Source of the DNA: Hymenoscyphus infarciens
Lineage: Eukaryota; Ascomycota; Leotiomycetes; Helotiales; Helotiaceae
DNA: 64,000 nt
Assembly (NCBI GenBank): GCA_001414345.1
Contig: LLCB01000322.1
Span: forward strand, 1-64,000
Direction: 5' to 3'
Part shown: piece after piece, positions 36,609 to 49,664 of the stretch
Layout: the number at the start of each line of letters is the position of its first letter
Position numbering within the stretch: position 1 is the stretch's first letter
Position numbers and translations under genes: made by a program
Notes under the pieces: generated by a model
What the model was told of the DNA's origin: nothing
Database searches by the model: none
Seen by the model: the letters and a program-made list of their open reading frames with translations, nothing else

Positions 36609-37911
36609 TATAAAAAGATTTATAAATTAAGAAGTTGTCTAGTTTTAGGCTTAAGAGGAAGCTTATTATATACTTTGTTAAATATTACTAGCTAGATAGA
36701 GTATATAAGGTCTTTAAACTAGTTTTTATAAAAAATAGGTTTTATTTCTAGGCGTTTAAACATACTAGTAAGATAGTCTATTTTAGTAGTACTTAGTATA
36801 AAGCTTTCTAGTAAGCTAGTATACTTAATATTAGCGCTAACTATACTACTAAGATAACGTTTAGTAATAAGGTTTTAAGATAAAAAGTTACTATATAAGT
36901 TAACTAGAGTAATACTAAGCTAAGAGATAGATATAATAGGCTAATCTTCAAGGTTACCTTAGTTCTAAGATATTTTAATAACGTAGTATCTGTCGAGTAA
37001 AGCTTAAAGTCTAAGATATATACTAATAATTATTTTAAAGTCTTATTATCTAATTATAAGAATAGCTATAGTTCTTAATTAAATCATCTATTTAATAGAA
37101 TAGAGGTTAAAATAACATAATATTACGTAGTATAATATAAGAAGGTACTAACCTTAACTCTTAGTTATCTAACTATAAGAAGTAAAAAGATAAAAAACTA
37201 GTAATTCTATAGAGCGTACTCTTTGCTTATAATATACTAGACTAAGATAGGCACTTAGTAATCCACTAGAGCATAGTATAAGAGGTAAGTAGACTAGTAA
37301 TATCTTTAAAAGAAAACCTTAAAAAATAAAAAACTCTTAATAATATAGAATCAGAAGTAATCAACGTATTATATAAGAGAGTATCTAATATAAAAGTAAC
37401 ACTAGGTTACGTAAAACAAAGTTATATAAAAATAAACTATATCTAGCCTATAACCTTTTTAATATAGTCATAGTTTATAAAGTAATAATAGATTATATAA
37501 GAAGTAAAAAGTAAAAAAGAATTAATTAACTTAAATAAAAACTAAGAAGCTATCTACTCTATATATATATATAAGCTATATCTAGCCTTCTAGTCTAATA
37601 CTAGTATAGCCTCGAGTCTAAAACTATACTCTAAGTTTAAAACTATAGATATAACTAATCCGTCGGATAGTATTAATCTATATACTTGAATAGTATTTAG
37701 TCCGTCAGATAGTATCGATCTATATTAGATATTAATCAGTCTATTAGATACTAGCGATCTATATTAGATATTATTTAGTCTATTAGATACTAGTACTCTA
37801 TATTAGATACTGTTTATCTAGGCTAGAAATCGTCGATCTAGGGATATTATACTATACTAGTATAATTAATTATAATTAATTACAAGTATAAGTGCTTATT
37901 ATATACTAATA
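36609..37911 (-). mobile_element. Copia-1 5' fragment (leader plus LTR), minus strand
   Basis: The 36,611-37,465 stretch matches the leader of the fuller copia-1 copy (46,862-47,700) nearly base for base, and 37,466-37,911 matches its LTR. In element sense it is 5' LTR then leader, cut off by copy A before gag begins. Right of the LTR, at 37,912, it abuts a type-1 right-end fragment, suggesting copia-1 had inserted into a type-1 element. Confidence 0.8.
37466..37911 (-). repeat. Copia-1 LTR
   Basis: About 446 bp, homologous to the LTRs at 40,144-40,590 and 47,701-48,161. On the plus strand it starts AGTCATAGTT and ends ATATACTAATA; in sense it starts TATTAGTATATAATAAGCAC (TGTTAG before RIP). 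It contains tandem GATAGTAT-TAGTCCGTCGGATA-like 25-30 bp repeats (about 37,650-37,810). Confidence 0.85.
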
Positions 37912-38288
37912 ATTTACTTACTAATTAAAGTTAATATGTAAAAAGCCGCTTAAATTGCCTTTGAAAAAACAAACACTCTCTCTAGACTTTTTATTTTTTC
38001 TTCTAAGTACTTTATTTTAGACATGTTTTTTAAACTAAGTTAAGTACTAGATTATAAGTTAGTTTATAATTTTAAATCGTTTTATAAATCAGGTTAAATT
38101 GCTTTAAATCGTTTTATAAATCAGTTTCTTACTTTAAATCGTTTTATAAATTAGCTTAAATTACTTTAAATCGTTTTATAAAACATATTAGAGCTACTTT
38201 AAGAAATAACTAATATCTTAAACCGGTATTAAACTAGTATTAAGTCTAAGTTAATACTAGCTTAAAACCCTAGTAGAGGGCATATAAG
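37912..38288 (+). mobile_element. Type-1 element right-end fragment
   Basis: Holds the type-1 right part: an AAAACAAACACTCTCTCTAG block, four to five copies of the TTAAATCGTTTTATAAATCA subterminal repeat, and the right end (...CTAGTAGAGGGCATATAAG) at 38,288 followed by TA. The left part is absent, replaced by the copia-1 LTR. Confidence 0.8.
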
Positions 38289-38290
38289 TA

Positions 38291-39335
38291 TTATAGAAAT
38301 ATATATTCTTACTCTTAATTCTTTTTATTAATAATTTTAGAGTCTATAGAAATATATACTAAGTGTTAAAAGGATTTTATATTATACTAGCTTTATTACT
38401 ATACTATAATTACTAGAAACTAGTTAATAAGTTTACTCTTACTCTTAGGCTTTATAGGTTTATACTTATTAATATATATTATAATATATAGAGTAACTTA
38501 GATTACTTTATTTAAGAGATTATAGTTATAATCTAAGAAGATAAGGTAATAGTAAAAGGCTTTTCTATTATACTTACTAGTAATATACTTTAAATAGCTA
38601 ATCTCTTAGGATTTATAAGATATAATACTATTTATAGTTACTATATATATTTTATTATAGTCGACGAACGAAATAATTTAGACTTTACTAGCTATAATTA
38701 CTACTACTTTAATACTATTTTTTTACGAGATTAAGGCTATTAAATCTAGAATAGTAAGGAGTATATAGCCTTCTTCTTATAGCTTAGAATAAGAGATAAA
38801 GTACTATTAATTCTTACTATTACCTCTTATCTTAACCTAATCCTTAGCTATAGATATAATATCTCTTATTCTAAGTAGAAGAGTATTAGATAGATTTTAC
38901 TTAAAGTTTTACTTATTAATATCTTTACTTAAGATAGTATAGTAGAATTTATTAAGTATATATAAGAATTCCCTTTCCTATTTAATTAGCTATATATTTA
39001 AAGCTTATTATATCTTTTTTTATAGTTATTATTAAAGATAGAGAGAGCTCTTCTTATCTTTTTATTAATTCTATAGTATTATAGATAGAAGACTTAGTTT
39101 AAGCTAAGTTTCCTTTAAGTAGTTTCTTATCTTATTAATAGTAATTAACGCTAATAAGGATCTATATAATCTACTATCTAATTATAGTAATATACTTTAT
39201 ATAGTTTATACTCTCTTCTTTACTATTACTAATACTATATATAGTACTAGCTTACGACTTTGCTATTATAATCTCTGCTAAATTAAATATTTTATTAAAG
39301 AAGCTTATTCTACTTATCTATTAATTATTAGTTAT
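38291..39335. other. Unidentified RIP-degraded DNA between two elements
   Basis: About 1 kb with no match I can see to the copia or TA elements. A few CpG survive (GTCGACGAACGAA near 38,663). It may be the sequence into which the copia-2 LTR and the type-1 fragment inserted. Confidence 0.45.
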
Positions 39336-39755
39336 TATAATATATATAATAATATAAGATTAGTAAGTCGAGGATTTAAAGTATTTAAGTCTAAGATAAT
39401 AAAGCTATTATAAATAATTTATAACTTACGTTATAAGCTACCTAGGATTATGTACTCAATCTTATATAGACCTATTTAGTAAGCCTAATAAGTATGTTAT
39501 ATAACTACACGTCTATAATATATTAATAGCGCTCTAAAGTAACGCGTCGATATATAGACCTAAAACAAAGGATCCTTTATTTTAGCTCTTTATTCTAAAA
39601 GTATAAAGAAATCACTAGATTAGTATAAGTCTACTACCTTAGTAGATATTACATACTACGGACCTAATTCCATACCTAGTTCAGCGCGCTAAGACTACTA
39701 AGCCTTTAGTCTATAAGTATAAGAAGGCCTTTAGTATACTGAAAAGATAAAAAAT
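39336..39755 (+). repeat. Copia-2 LTR, 5' copy
   Basis: About 420 bp matching 55,911-56,327: both start TATAATATATATAATAATAT and share TTAGTAAGCCTAATAAG, CCTTTATTTTAGCTCTTTAT and ACTGAAAAGA near the end. The 3' limit is uncertain because an (AT)n tract follows. In plus orientation it precedes a gag start, so it acts as the 5' LTR. Confidence 0.75.
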
Positions 39756-39835
39756 AAAGTATATATATATATATATATATATATATACTCATATATTCAT
39801 ATATATATATAATTCATATATATTCACTCCCTAAC
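39756..39835. repeat. (AT)n tract in copia-2 leader
   Basis: A TA dinucleotide run of more than 30 bp, then CATATATTCATATATA-type sequence. It separates the LTR from the gag frame. Confidence 0.9.
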
Positions 39836-39899
39836 TACAACACGTGACCACTCTTACATAGTAGTAATACCTTCCTACAACAAATATATAAGTATTCAG

Positions 39900-40138
39900 A
39901 AGCTTAAAGGCTTTGTAAATTATGAAGTCTAGGCTATATATACTAAGGCTTTTCTTACTAAGAAAGGATAAATCGAATTAATTATATCTTATATTAAAAG
40001 CAACTCTAAACAAGAGCTTAAAGTATTAAGTAATATAATATTACTTATAGAAAATAGCCTACTTCTATAAATTCAAGATAAGAATAATACTAAAGCTACT
40101 TAAGACGTACTTAAGAACCTCTATAGTTCTAAAAGTCT
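39900..40138 (+). pseudogene. Copia-2 gag N-terminus, truncated
   Basis: About 80 codons starting KLKGFVNYEV, with only TAA/TAG breaks at Trp/Gln positions. The pattern (a Trp-like site before AIYTKAFLT, then an ALKNLY-like end, here VLKNLYSS) is that of Ty1/copia Gag (UBN2-type). It is cut at about 40,138-40,144 by a copia-1 LTR on the other strand. RNase H of the same family reappears at 55,621, so most of pol is missing. The ATG is not evident; the frame is open some way upstream of 39,900. Confidence 0.65.
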
Positions 40139-40143
40139 TAGTT

Positions 40144-40590
40144 TAGTCATAGTTCACAAAGCAACAATAGATTACGTAAGAAGTGAAAGGTGAAAAAGAA
40201 TTGATTAACTTAAATAAAACCTGAGAAGCTATCTACTCTATATATACATATAGGCTATATCTAGCCTTCTAGTCTAATACTAGTATAGCCTCGAGTCTGA
40301 AACTACGCTCTAAGTTTGAAACTACGGATATAACTAATCCGTTAGATAGTGTCGATCCGTATACTCGGATAGTGTTTAGTCCGTCGGATAGTGTCGATCT
40401 ATATCAGATATTAATTAGTCTATCAGATACTAGCGATCTATATTAGATATTATTTAGTCTATTAGATACTAGTGCTCTATATTAGATACCGTTTGTCTAG
40501 GCTAGAAATCGTTGATCTAGGGATATTATACTATACTAGTATAATTAATTATAATTAATTATAAGTATAAGTGCTTATTATATACTAATA
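40144..40590 (-). repeat. Copia-1 3' LTR
   Basis: About 447 bp, the least RIP-mutated LTR of this family (retains GAAACTACGCTC, GTCGATCCGTAT). The sense start TATTAGTATATAATAAGC lies at 40,590. Confidence 0.85.
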
Positions 40591-40602
40591 CGCTCTTTTA
40601 AT
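40591..40602 (-). promoter_or_regulatory. Copia-1 polypurine tract
   Basis: In sense, TTAAAAGAGCG directly precedes the LTR start TATTAG. The plus-strand copy has TTAAGAGAGCG in the same place (about 48,464-48,475). Position and purine content fit the primer for plus-strand DNA synthesis. Confidence 0.6.
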
Positions 40603-40614
40603 AAGTACTTCTAT

Positions 40615-41753
40615 TTAAGTTCTTTTAACGCGTTAGTTAAAAGTACTAATCTTTAGTTTTCGTATATTAGTATATAACTTATTATTCCTAGCTATATAAG
40701 GAATTATTAGAATTTTATTTTATTAAGTACTTTAGTAAAGCCGTCTACTTTTTAATCTATTAATTTTATATATATTAGATCTATAGTTCCTTTAACTAAT
40801 AAGTCTCTTATATAGTAGTATTTAATAGTAATATACTTTATTCTTTTATAATATATAGAGTTATAGCCTAGTTATAGAGCTTCTTTATTATTAGTATATA
40901 AACTAAATTTCTTTTATTTATAAAAACCTAGTTCTTTAACTAAGGCTATTATATAGACAGATTCTTTTAAAGCTATATTTATAGCTATATATTTAGCTTT
41001 AGTTATAGATTAAGCTATAATACTTTATAGCTTAGAACGCTATATAATTAGTCCCTTAGCTAAGTAAAAAATATATCTAGTAGTTAATTTAGTACTATTA
41101 ATATTACTAGTATAATTAGAGTTATAAAAGCTACTTATAAAATAGCTAGATATGTCTTTTATTATATATATAATATAATAGTAAATACTTTACTACTAAC
41201 TAGCGAGTGTTTTAAGACGAGGTTAAATCTGGTTTAACCCTAACTTAAGATGATTTAGACTAATTCTAGAAGCATATTTAAGCTAGTTTATAAACTAGAT
41301 TAAAGTAGTTTAAAATGATTTAAGAACTAGGTTAAATATACTTTAAAACTAACTTAAGATAATTTATAGTAGTAAAACCTAACTTATTTTAATAAGTTAA
41401 ACTAGGTTATAAACCAGGTTAGTAAGTTAAGTTAGTATTAGATACTAGTTTAACTTAATTCTAGACCTGCCTTAAACTAGTAACTTAGTATTAGAGTAGT
41501 ATTATATTAGTACTAAAAACTATTTAAAATTATTAGAGAATATATATAAAAAAAGACTGAAATTATATAATTAGGTATATATTATATAGCTATACTACTC
41601 TTATATAATATACCTAAATACCTAAGTTCTACTTCTACTAATTCTACTAATTCTACTAATTCTACTAATTCTACTAATTAATTATTCTACTAAATATTCT
41701 ACTAACTTAAATAATATTATTCTTATATATATACCTTGATTTAATTAGTTAGA

Positions 41754-41796
<43 letters not shown>

Positions 41797-44700
41797 AAAA
41801 CTATAAGGTATATATGTTAGTTTAGAAAGTAAGAGTAGAAATAGTATATATTATAAAAGTAATAGTAATAATAATAGTAATAATAATAGTAATAGTAATA
41901 ATATAGGTAATAAATCTAATACTTCTAATTTACTAAGTAACTAATTTAAAGCTTCTAATTTACTTTACTAAAAGTCTAACTATAAAATATATCTAAATTG
42001 TTAAAAAATAAGAGGTTATTATTTAATAACGTAGAATTAACTAAAGTAGTAAATATAACAAAGACAACGTAGATTATAAGGTTAATAAGTAGCTTAATAC
42101 TAAGTAATAAATATAATATAATAGTAAGAGAGAGTTAACATTATTATTATTATTATTATCATTATTATTAAAGTATTAATATTAAAGTATTAAAGTCGAA
42201 GTATTAAAGTTAAAGTCGAAGTCAAAGATAGAAGTAGCTTATATACTAGGTCTTAGTAGTTATATAGCTAGTTATATATAGTATACTATATTTAATAGAA
42301 GTAACCTTAGTATAAAAGCTATACCTTACTATATAACCTACTTTAGTTATATAACTTACTAAATTTATATACTAGTAGCCTTAAATTTAAGAACTACTAG
42401 AATATAAAAATTATATAAGGTTTATATATAAAAAGTCTCTTAAATCGCTTTTAAAAAAAAAAACACTTTTTTAGACTTTTTTTTTTCTTCTAAATACTTT
42501 ATTTTTAATATATTTTTTAAACTAAGTTAAGAGCTAGATTATAAGTTAGTTTCTAATTTTAAATCGTTTTATAAATTAGCTTAAATTATCTTAAATTATT
42601 TTATAAATTAATTTCTTATTTTAAATTATTTTATAAATTAGCTTAAATTCTCTTAAATTGTTTTATAATTCTCTTAAATCGTTTTATAAATTAGTTTCTT
42701 ACTTTAAATCGTTTTATAAATTAGCTTAAATTCTCTTAAATTGTTTTATAATTCTCTTAAATTATTTTATAAATTAGTTTCTTACTTTAAATCGTTTTAT
42801 AAATTAGCTTAAATTACTTTAAATCGTTTTATAAAACATATTAGAGCTACTTTAAGAAATAACTTATATCTTAAACTAGTATTAAACCAGTATTAAGTCT
42901 AAGTTAATACTAGCTTAAAACCCTAGTAGAGAGCATATAAGTAGTTATTTTTAGATATCTTAATATATACTTAGCTACTATAAAGTGTTTTTTAGAAGGG
43001 TTTAATATATATCTTAATAGTATAATAGTAGTATAGACGATATTTAGTCTAGTATAAATAAAGATATATAGTAGATAGCTGATTATTACTTAAAATAGTC
43101 TAGTATCTTCTAAACTAGCTTAAAATTAATTTAGTATTAATTTAATCTTAGAATCTATTAGTATATAGATAGGATTATAATTAAAGAGATTATATTTATC
43201 TAATACTTTAAATATATATTTTTCTTAGCTTAGTTTTAGCTATTTATTTTCCTTAATAATATTTATACTTAGATAGTCTTTAATAAGACCTAAGTTTTTA
43301 ATATTAAAGTATTTCTTAAGTTTATTAATAAGACTTTTAATAAGTTCTTCTATAGGCCTAATTATTACTAAGTTGTTTATATATATATATATATATATAC
43401 TAGTAGAATAATTTATATATATATATAAATTAGTATTTAATACTTTAAAACCTAGTTTTAAAAGTATAGTAACTAGTATAGTAAACTAGATTCTAGTTGA
43501 TTGTTTTAATCTATAAAGAGCTTTTAAGAGTTCTAAATATATGATTTAGTTAAGAGGGTTTTTTGTATTTTTTAATACGTTATTACGTAATTTAGAGATA
43601 TATAAATATTTGTTTATTCTTACTAGAAGAGTAATGTTTAGTCTTTTTATATCTATATCCTCTTATATAAAAGCTAAAACTATATTAATTTTCTATATTA
43701 TAAAGTTATATAATAGTATTAGAGTAAATAAGACTTTCTAGCTTATTTACTTAATAACTCTTATAAAAGAGTTTATATAGTCTCTTTTATATAACTATTT
43801 AAAACCTTTAACTATAAATTGTAATTTAAATTCTATTATATTATTAGATTCTTTTAATTTATAAACCTATCTTATCTTAATAGGCTTAGTATTTTTACTA
43901 GTATTACTACTAGTAATAATATTCTAAGTTTTATTACTTATAAGAGTATTTAATTCCTTTTATATAGATCTAATCTAGTAGTCTTTATAAGGATTAATAT
44001 CGCTTATAGCTTTTTTATAGCTTTTTAGCTCTAGAATAGTAGTATTAGGTATTTTATTAATAATAACCTTTTTAGTACTATTACTCTCTATTTTAAAGTT
44101 TAAATAAGTAAGTAATATATAGTAATATATAGCTATTAGTGCTTAAAGCTTATTGATTTCTAACGTGTCTATATCTCTTTCTATAAGATTAATACGTCTA
44201 CTTCTTAGTCTAAGGTTTATATTAAAGCCTAACTCTATAATATTATCTTAACCTAATTTATCTTATCCTAATTCGTTAACGTTATCTATATATATTTCGT
44301 TATTTAGGTTATTATTATTATTATTACTTAACTCTTTATATTCTATAAGAGTAGAACTATCGCCTTCTAGATATATATTCATATAACTAGTTATTTCTTA
44401 TAGATAATCCTAATTTATAGACTCTTCTTTTAAGAGTATAGAGTAGTTTTCTTTTATAATAAATTCGTTTTTATATATAAGGTCTTCTTTTATTATAATA
44501 TCTCTTATATTAATAACTTTCCTAAGTTCTAGTATATATATAAGGAAGTTATTAGAGGACTCTTAGCCTATTAATATTCCTTTATATAACTTATTAGCTA
44601 GTTTTCTTTTAACGTTTTTAGCTCTTATTTCTTTTAAAATTAAAGTATAATAAAGAGAACTAAGAGTACTTATATATAATATATTTAGACTTATATTAAA

Positions 44701-46686
44701 TATATTCTTATATAGTATAGATTTTATAATACTATTATATATCTAATTCTTTATATATATAATAGAATAAGCTATATAAGGCTAGAGATAAAGTAGTATA
44801 GATTTTTCTAAATATATAGTAATTATACGTTCTATTAAATATTAATTAAGTCTTTCTATAATACTATTCTACTTAAGACTATATAAACTAGTATAGTTAT
44901 ATATAATACCTTAGTCTTTAATATAAGTATCCTACTTATTAGACTTAAATTCCTTAGTATTATCTAAGTATAGACTTTTAATACTTTTATTAAATTAATT
45001 TTTTAATAAGTTATTTATTTTAACTAACTTATTAAAGGCTTCTAATTTATACTTTATAATATATATAAATACAGTTCTAGTTTTATAATATATATATATA
45101 AGAGTATATATTTTACCTAAAAGTCCTTTAATTCTAAGTAGTCTTAGAATGTTTATATTAAAATATTCTAAAGACTTAAAGTTATAATTACTTAGAGAGA
45201 TATAACTTATATTCTTAGTTATCTTTCCTTTATAATAATTTTTATAATTATCTAGTTCTTTCTTACTATTAGAATTAATAGTATATCTCTTAATAAGTAA
45301 TATAGTTTTTAATAATATATTAATATTAATATAATTTAATCTTTAATATAATAAGTTAATATTAAGCTCTTTTATTTTTATAATATATAATGTTTTTTTA
45401 AGCTTTATATAATCTATATTAATATTAAGATAATAAGTATTATATTCCTAGTTTACGTTTATAGTCGCGTCTAGTAGCTTATTATAAGTATATATATTTT
45501 TATTATCTATACTAATATTAAAGCTACTTTTAATAAGAGCTTTAGTTAAAATTAGAGTAGTAGTGATATCTAGGATATAATTTACTTCTAATAAGTTTAT
45601 TTTAATATTATTAGAACTTATTATTAGTATTATACTAACTCCTAGTATAAGTAGCTTAGTACTATCTACTATACTAATAGTTAGTCCTTTTATAAGTTTA
45701 AAGTTTAAAATCTAATCTTTATTAGATATATAATATTTAGTAGTACTAGAGTCTAGTATAACTTTAGATTCTTTAAATACTTTATAAGAAGTATTTAGTA
45801 TAGCTATATATAATACTTTTAAAGTACTATTATTATTGTTTTTTATATTAGTACTACTACTAGTATTAGTACTAGTATTATTACTAGTATTATTAGATTT
45901 CTTATTTAATTTTAGCTCTAGGTATAGTATAAAACATTTAGAAATTATATATCCTCTCTTATTATAATAAGTATAAATAGGAATTTCATTTCCTTTATTT
46001 ATAGCTTTATTAGCCTTTTTAGCTTTATTAGCTTTTAGGTTATTACTAGACTCTATTCTAGCTTCTTCTAATATAAGTTTAGATATAAGAATATCTATAT
46101 TAATTTTAGATAAATCTTTTCCTAGTTTTTTATATTTTCTTAATATAAAACCTTTAAAGCTACTATTAAGCTCTTTAAATATAATCTAAGCTATATAGCT
46201 TTTAGATATTAGATATCTTAAGTCTTTAAGATATAAAGCTATACTTTATATAGTACTAGTATATTCGTCGACGTTCTTATAAGAGCTTTAGCTAGATTTA
46301 ATAATTATATCTAGATATTAACTAATTAGATTAAAACTAGATTCTCTATATATAGCTATTATATACGCTTATATAGTATTAGAGCTAGTTTTATCTTTAA
46401 ACTAGTCTATATTATTAATAAATATAATAGATTTAATAGCCTTTAAGGCTTTTTAGCTATTTCTAGTATAGTTAGAGTTATATTCCTTATATTTAATACT
46501 AAGTTCTACTAACCTAGGTTCTCTATTTATATAGTATAAATCTTTATTAGGTCTAGTAATAGATAAGTCTATATATAATATAAATCTATTAATTTCTAGA
46601 AAGAGTTTAGCCTCTCTATACTATTCTATATAGTTAGTTTTTCTAACTAATTTACTACTCTTAAAAGAACTAAAAGATATTATAGT
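40615..46686 (-). pseudogene. Copia-1 gag-pol polyprotein, RIP-inactivated
   Basis: One frame, broken by many TAA/TAG at former Gln/Trp codons. Gag runs 46,686 to about 45,990 (first codons now ATA). The zinc knuckle at 45,933-45,974 has spacing CX2CX4HX4C, with three of its four ligands now Tyr. The protease motif DSSTT (from DSGTT) is at about 45,737-45,754. The integrase zinc-binding CX2C is now YKNY at about 45,230-45,262, followed by an INILRLLRIKG core. RT LYRLKQS is at about 43,498-43,518 and the catalytic YVDD, now YINN, at 43,366-43,380. RNase H runs 41,187-40,700, with TKAKYIAI near 40,990 and DGFTKVL at 40,728-40,746. The foreign insertion 41,188-42,941 interrupts RNase H. Confidence 0.85.
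41188..42941 (+). mobile_element. Type-1 TA element N0, inside copia-1 RNase H
   Basis: 1,754 bp, flanked by TA at 41,186-41,187 and 42,942-42,943; the copia frame rejoins across it. Left end CTTTACTACTAACTAGCGAG; the right end complement CTTATATGCTCTCTACTAGG is an imperfect inverted match. Internal order: GGTTTAA-rich left subterminal part, TATA/ATG and AATTCTACT repeats (41,630-41,690), (TTAG)n (41,755-41,797), (TTA)n (42,137-42,170), variant stretch TTTATATACTAGTAGCC, then about eight TTAAATCGTTTTATAAATTAG repeats (42,550-42,840). No transposase. Confidence 0.85.
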
Positions 46687-47700
46687 TTAATAAAAGAGTA
46701 TGTTTTAGTTAAGAGAAAGACTAATATAAAAAATATACGTAGTTATATAATATTAAAAAGTAGTTAGAAAACTAGAATTTTTATTATTCTAGAACCTACT
46801 AGACTAAAATAGTAATATAGTAAAGAGCTTATATACTCTTAGAGTAATATAAGTATAAAGAAAAAGATTTATAAATTAAGAAGTTATCTAGTTTTAGACT
46901 TAAGAGAAAGCTTATTATATACTTTATTAAATATTACTAGCTAGATAGAGTATATAAGGTCTTTAAACTAGTCTTTACGAAAAATAGCTTTTATTTCTAA
47001 GCGTTTAAATACACTAGTAAGATAGTCTATTTTAGTAGTACTTAGTATAGAGCTTTCTAGTAAGCTAGTATACCTAATATTAGTACTAACTATACTACTA
47101 AGATAATATTTAGTAATAAGGTTTTAAGATAAAAAGTTACTATATAAGTTGACTAGAGTAATACTAAGCTAGGGGATAGATATAATAGGCTAATCTTTAA
47201 AGTTATCTTAGTTCTAAGATATTTTAATAATATAGTGTCTATTAGGTAAAGCTTAGAGTCTAAGATATATACTAATAATTATTTTAAAGTCTTATTATTT
47301 AATTATAAGAATAGCCTTAGTTCTTAATTAAATTATTTATTTAATAGAATAGAGGTTAAAATAATATAGTATTACGTAGTATAATATAAGGTATTAACCT
47401 TAACTCTTAGTTATCTAACTATAAGAAGTAAGAAGATAAAACTAGTAATCTCATAAGGTATACTCTTTACTTACTATGTACTAGACTAGAATAGGCGCTT
47501 AGTAATCCACTAGAGCGTAGTATAAGAGGTAAGTAGACTAGTAATATCTTTAAAAGAAAACTTTAAAAAATAAAAAACTCTTAATAATATAGAATTAGAA
47601 GTAATTCATATATTATATAAGAGAGTATCTAATATAAAAGTAATACTAGGTTATATAAAACAAAGTTATATAGCTATACCTAGCCTATAACCTCTTAGAT

Positions 47701-48161
47701 TAGTCATAGTTTATAAAGTAATAATAGATTATATAAGAAGTAAAAGATAAAAAAGAATTAATTAACTTAAATAAAAAACTAAGAAGCTATCTACTCTATA
47801 TATATATATAGGCTATAGCTAGCCTTTCTAGTCTAATACTAGTATAGTTCTAAGTCTAAGACTATAGATATAACTAATCTATTAGATAGTATTAATCCGT
47901 ATAGTTAGATAGTATTTAGTCTATTAGATAAGTAGTGTTTAGTTCGTTAGATAGTATTTAGTCCGTCGAATAGTGTTAATCTATAAACTTAGATAGTATT
48001 TAGTCTATTAGATAGTATTTAGTCCGTTAGATACTACTTAGTAGTAATCTATATTAGATACCGTTTATCTAGGCTACGTATCGTCGATCTAGGGATATTA
48101 GAGATATTATACTATAATAGTATAATTAAGTACTAGTATAAGTGCTTATTATATACTAATA
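47701..48161 (-). repeat. Copia-1 5' LTR
   Basis: About 461 bp. It ends at 48,161 with ATATACTAATA and includes an extra TTAGTCTATTAGATAAGTAG insertion relative to the other LTRs. No clear primer-binding site follows; the adjoining sense sequence reads CTAAGAGGTTATAGGC. Confidence 0.8.
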
Positions 48162-48413
48162 AGGTTATATACTAATAATAAAGAAGCTCTATAATTAGGT
48201 TATAACTCTATATATTATAAAAGAATAAAGTATATAGCTATTAAATACTACTATATAAGAGATTTATTAGTTAAAGAAACTATAGATCTAATATATATAA
48301 AATTAATAGATTAAAAAGTAGATAGCTTTACTAAAGCACTTAATAAAACAAAGTTCTAATAATTCCTTATATAATTAGAAATAATAAGTTATATACTAAT
48401 ATACGAAAACTAA
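48162..48413 (+). pseudogene. Copia-1 RNase H C-terminus, plus-strand copy
   Basis: In frame from 48,171, the sequence corresponds to the end of pol in the minus copy: YKRIKYIAIKYYYIRDLL-type residues, then a DGFTKAL-like motif now read as DSFTKAL, stop TAA at 48,411. A few TAA/TAG replace Gln codons. Its start abuts the minus-strand copia-1 LTR, so the two copies lie back to back. Confidence 0.75.
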
Positions 48414-48475
48414 AGATTAATACTCTTAACTAACGCGTTGAAATAACTTAAAAGAAAGTACTTATTAAGAGAGCG

Positions 48476-48595
48476 TATTAGTATATAATAAGCACTTATA
48501 CTAGTACTTAATTATACTAGTATAGTATAATATATCTAATATCTCTAGATCGACGATATATAGCCTAGACAAATAGTACCTAATATAGATTACTA
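48476..48595 (+). repeat. Copia-1 3' LTR, first part (interrupted)
   Basis: Starts TATTAGTATATAATAAGC right after a purine tract. It is cut at TA 48,594-48,595 by element R1, and resumes at 55,368 with GTATCTAATAG. The joined sequence TAGATTAC-TA-GTATCTAATAG matches the uncut LTRs. Confidence 0.85.
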
Positions 48596-49325
48596 CTTAT
48601 ATACTCTCTACTAGGGTTTTAAGCTAGTATTAACTTAGACTTAATACTAGTTTAATACTAGTTTAAGATATTAGTTATTTCTTAAAGTAGCTCTAATACG
48701 TTTTATAAAACGATTTAAAGAAGCTAATTTATAAAACGATTTAAAGTAAGAAACCAATTTATAAAACGATTTAAAGTAATTTAAGCTAATTTATAAAACG
48801 ATTTAAGATAATTTAACTTAATTTATAAAACGATTTAAGCTAATTTATAAAATAATTTAAAGTAAGAAACTAATTTATAAAACAATTTAAAGTAAGAAAC
48901 TAATTTATAAAATAATTTAAAGTAATTTAAGCTAATTTATAAAATAATTTAAAATTAGAAACTAACTTATAATCTAGCTCTTAACTTAGTTTAAAAAATA
49001 TATTTAAAATAAAGTACTTAGAAGAAAAAATAAAAAGTCTAGAGAGAGTGTTTTTTTTTTTAAAGGTAATTTAAGTAGCTTTTTATATATAAACCTTATA
49101 TAATTTTTATATTCTAGTAGTTTTTAAATTTAGAGCTACTAGCGTATAAATTTAGTAAGTTATATAACTAAAGTAGGTTATATAGTAGAGCGTGGCTTTT
49201 ATACTAGAGTTACTCTTACTAAATATAGTAAACTATATATAACTAGCTATATAACTACTAAGACCTAGCGTATAAGCTACTCTTATCTTCGACTTTGACT
49301 TTATCTTTAACTTTAATACTTTACT

Positions 49326-49366
<41 letters not shown>

Positions 49367-49664
49367 TCTCTTTTACTATTATATTATATTTATTACTTAG
49401 TATTAGGCTACTTATTAGTATTATAATCTATATTATATTTATTATATTTACTACTCTAGTTAATTCTATATTATTAAATAATAACTCTTCTTTTTTAACA
49501 ATTTAAACATATTTTATAGTTAGACTTTTAATAAAGTAAATTAAAAGCCTTAGATTTATTATCTATGTTATTACTATTACTATCGCTATTACTTTTATAA
49601 TATATACTATTTCTACTCTTACTTTCTAAACTAATATATATATCTTATAGTTTCTAACTAACTA

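Larger units (their letters stand above)
40144..48161 (-). mobile_element. Copia-1 LTR retrotransposon, minus strand, RIP-inactivated
   Basis: Two LTRs (40,144-40,590 and 47,701-48,161) flank a leader (about 46,690-47,700) and a single gag-pro-int-RT-RH frame read from 46,686 down to about 40,615. That domain order, with integrase before RT, defines Ty1/copia. It is split by the type-1 insertion at 41,188-42,941. No simple target duplication is seen: the left flank is copia-2 gag and the right flank is a plus-strand copia-1 RNase H. The LTRs are unequally mutated, the 40.2 kb one keeping more CpG and CpA. Not functional. Confidence 0.85.

Noticed and set aside
39756..39835. AT-rich replication origin
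   Set aside because: Only a dinucleotide run in a retrotransposon leader; no origin motif can be shown.
41755..41800. (TTAG)n as telomere-like repeat
   Set aside because: The homologous tract in copy A is (GACC)n on the other strand; the TTAG run is its RIP product, not TTAGGG.
41188..42941. PIF/Harbinger-type element
   Set aside because: That superfamily duplicates a 3 bp TWA target; here only TA is repeated.
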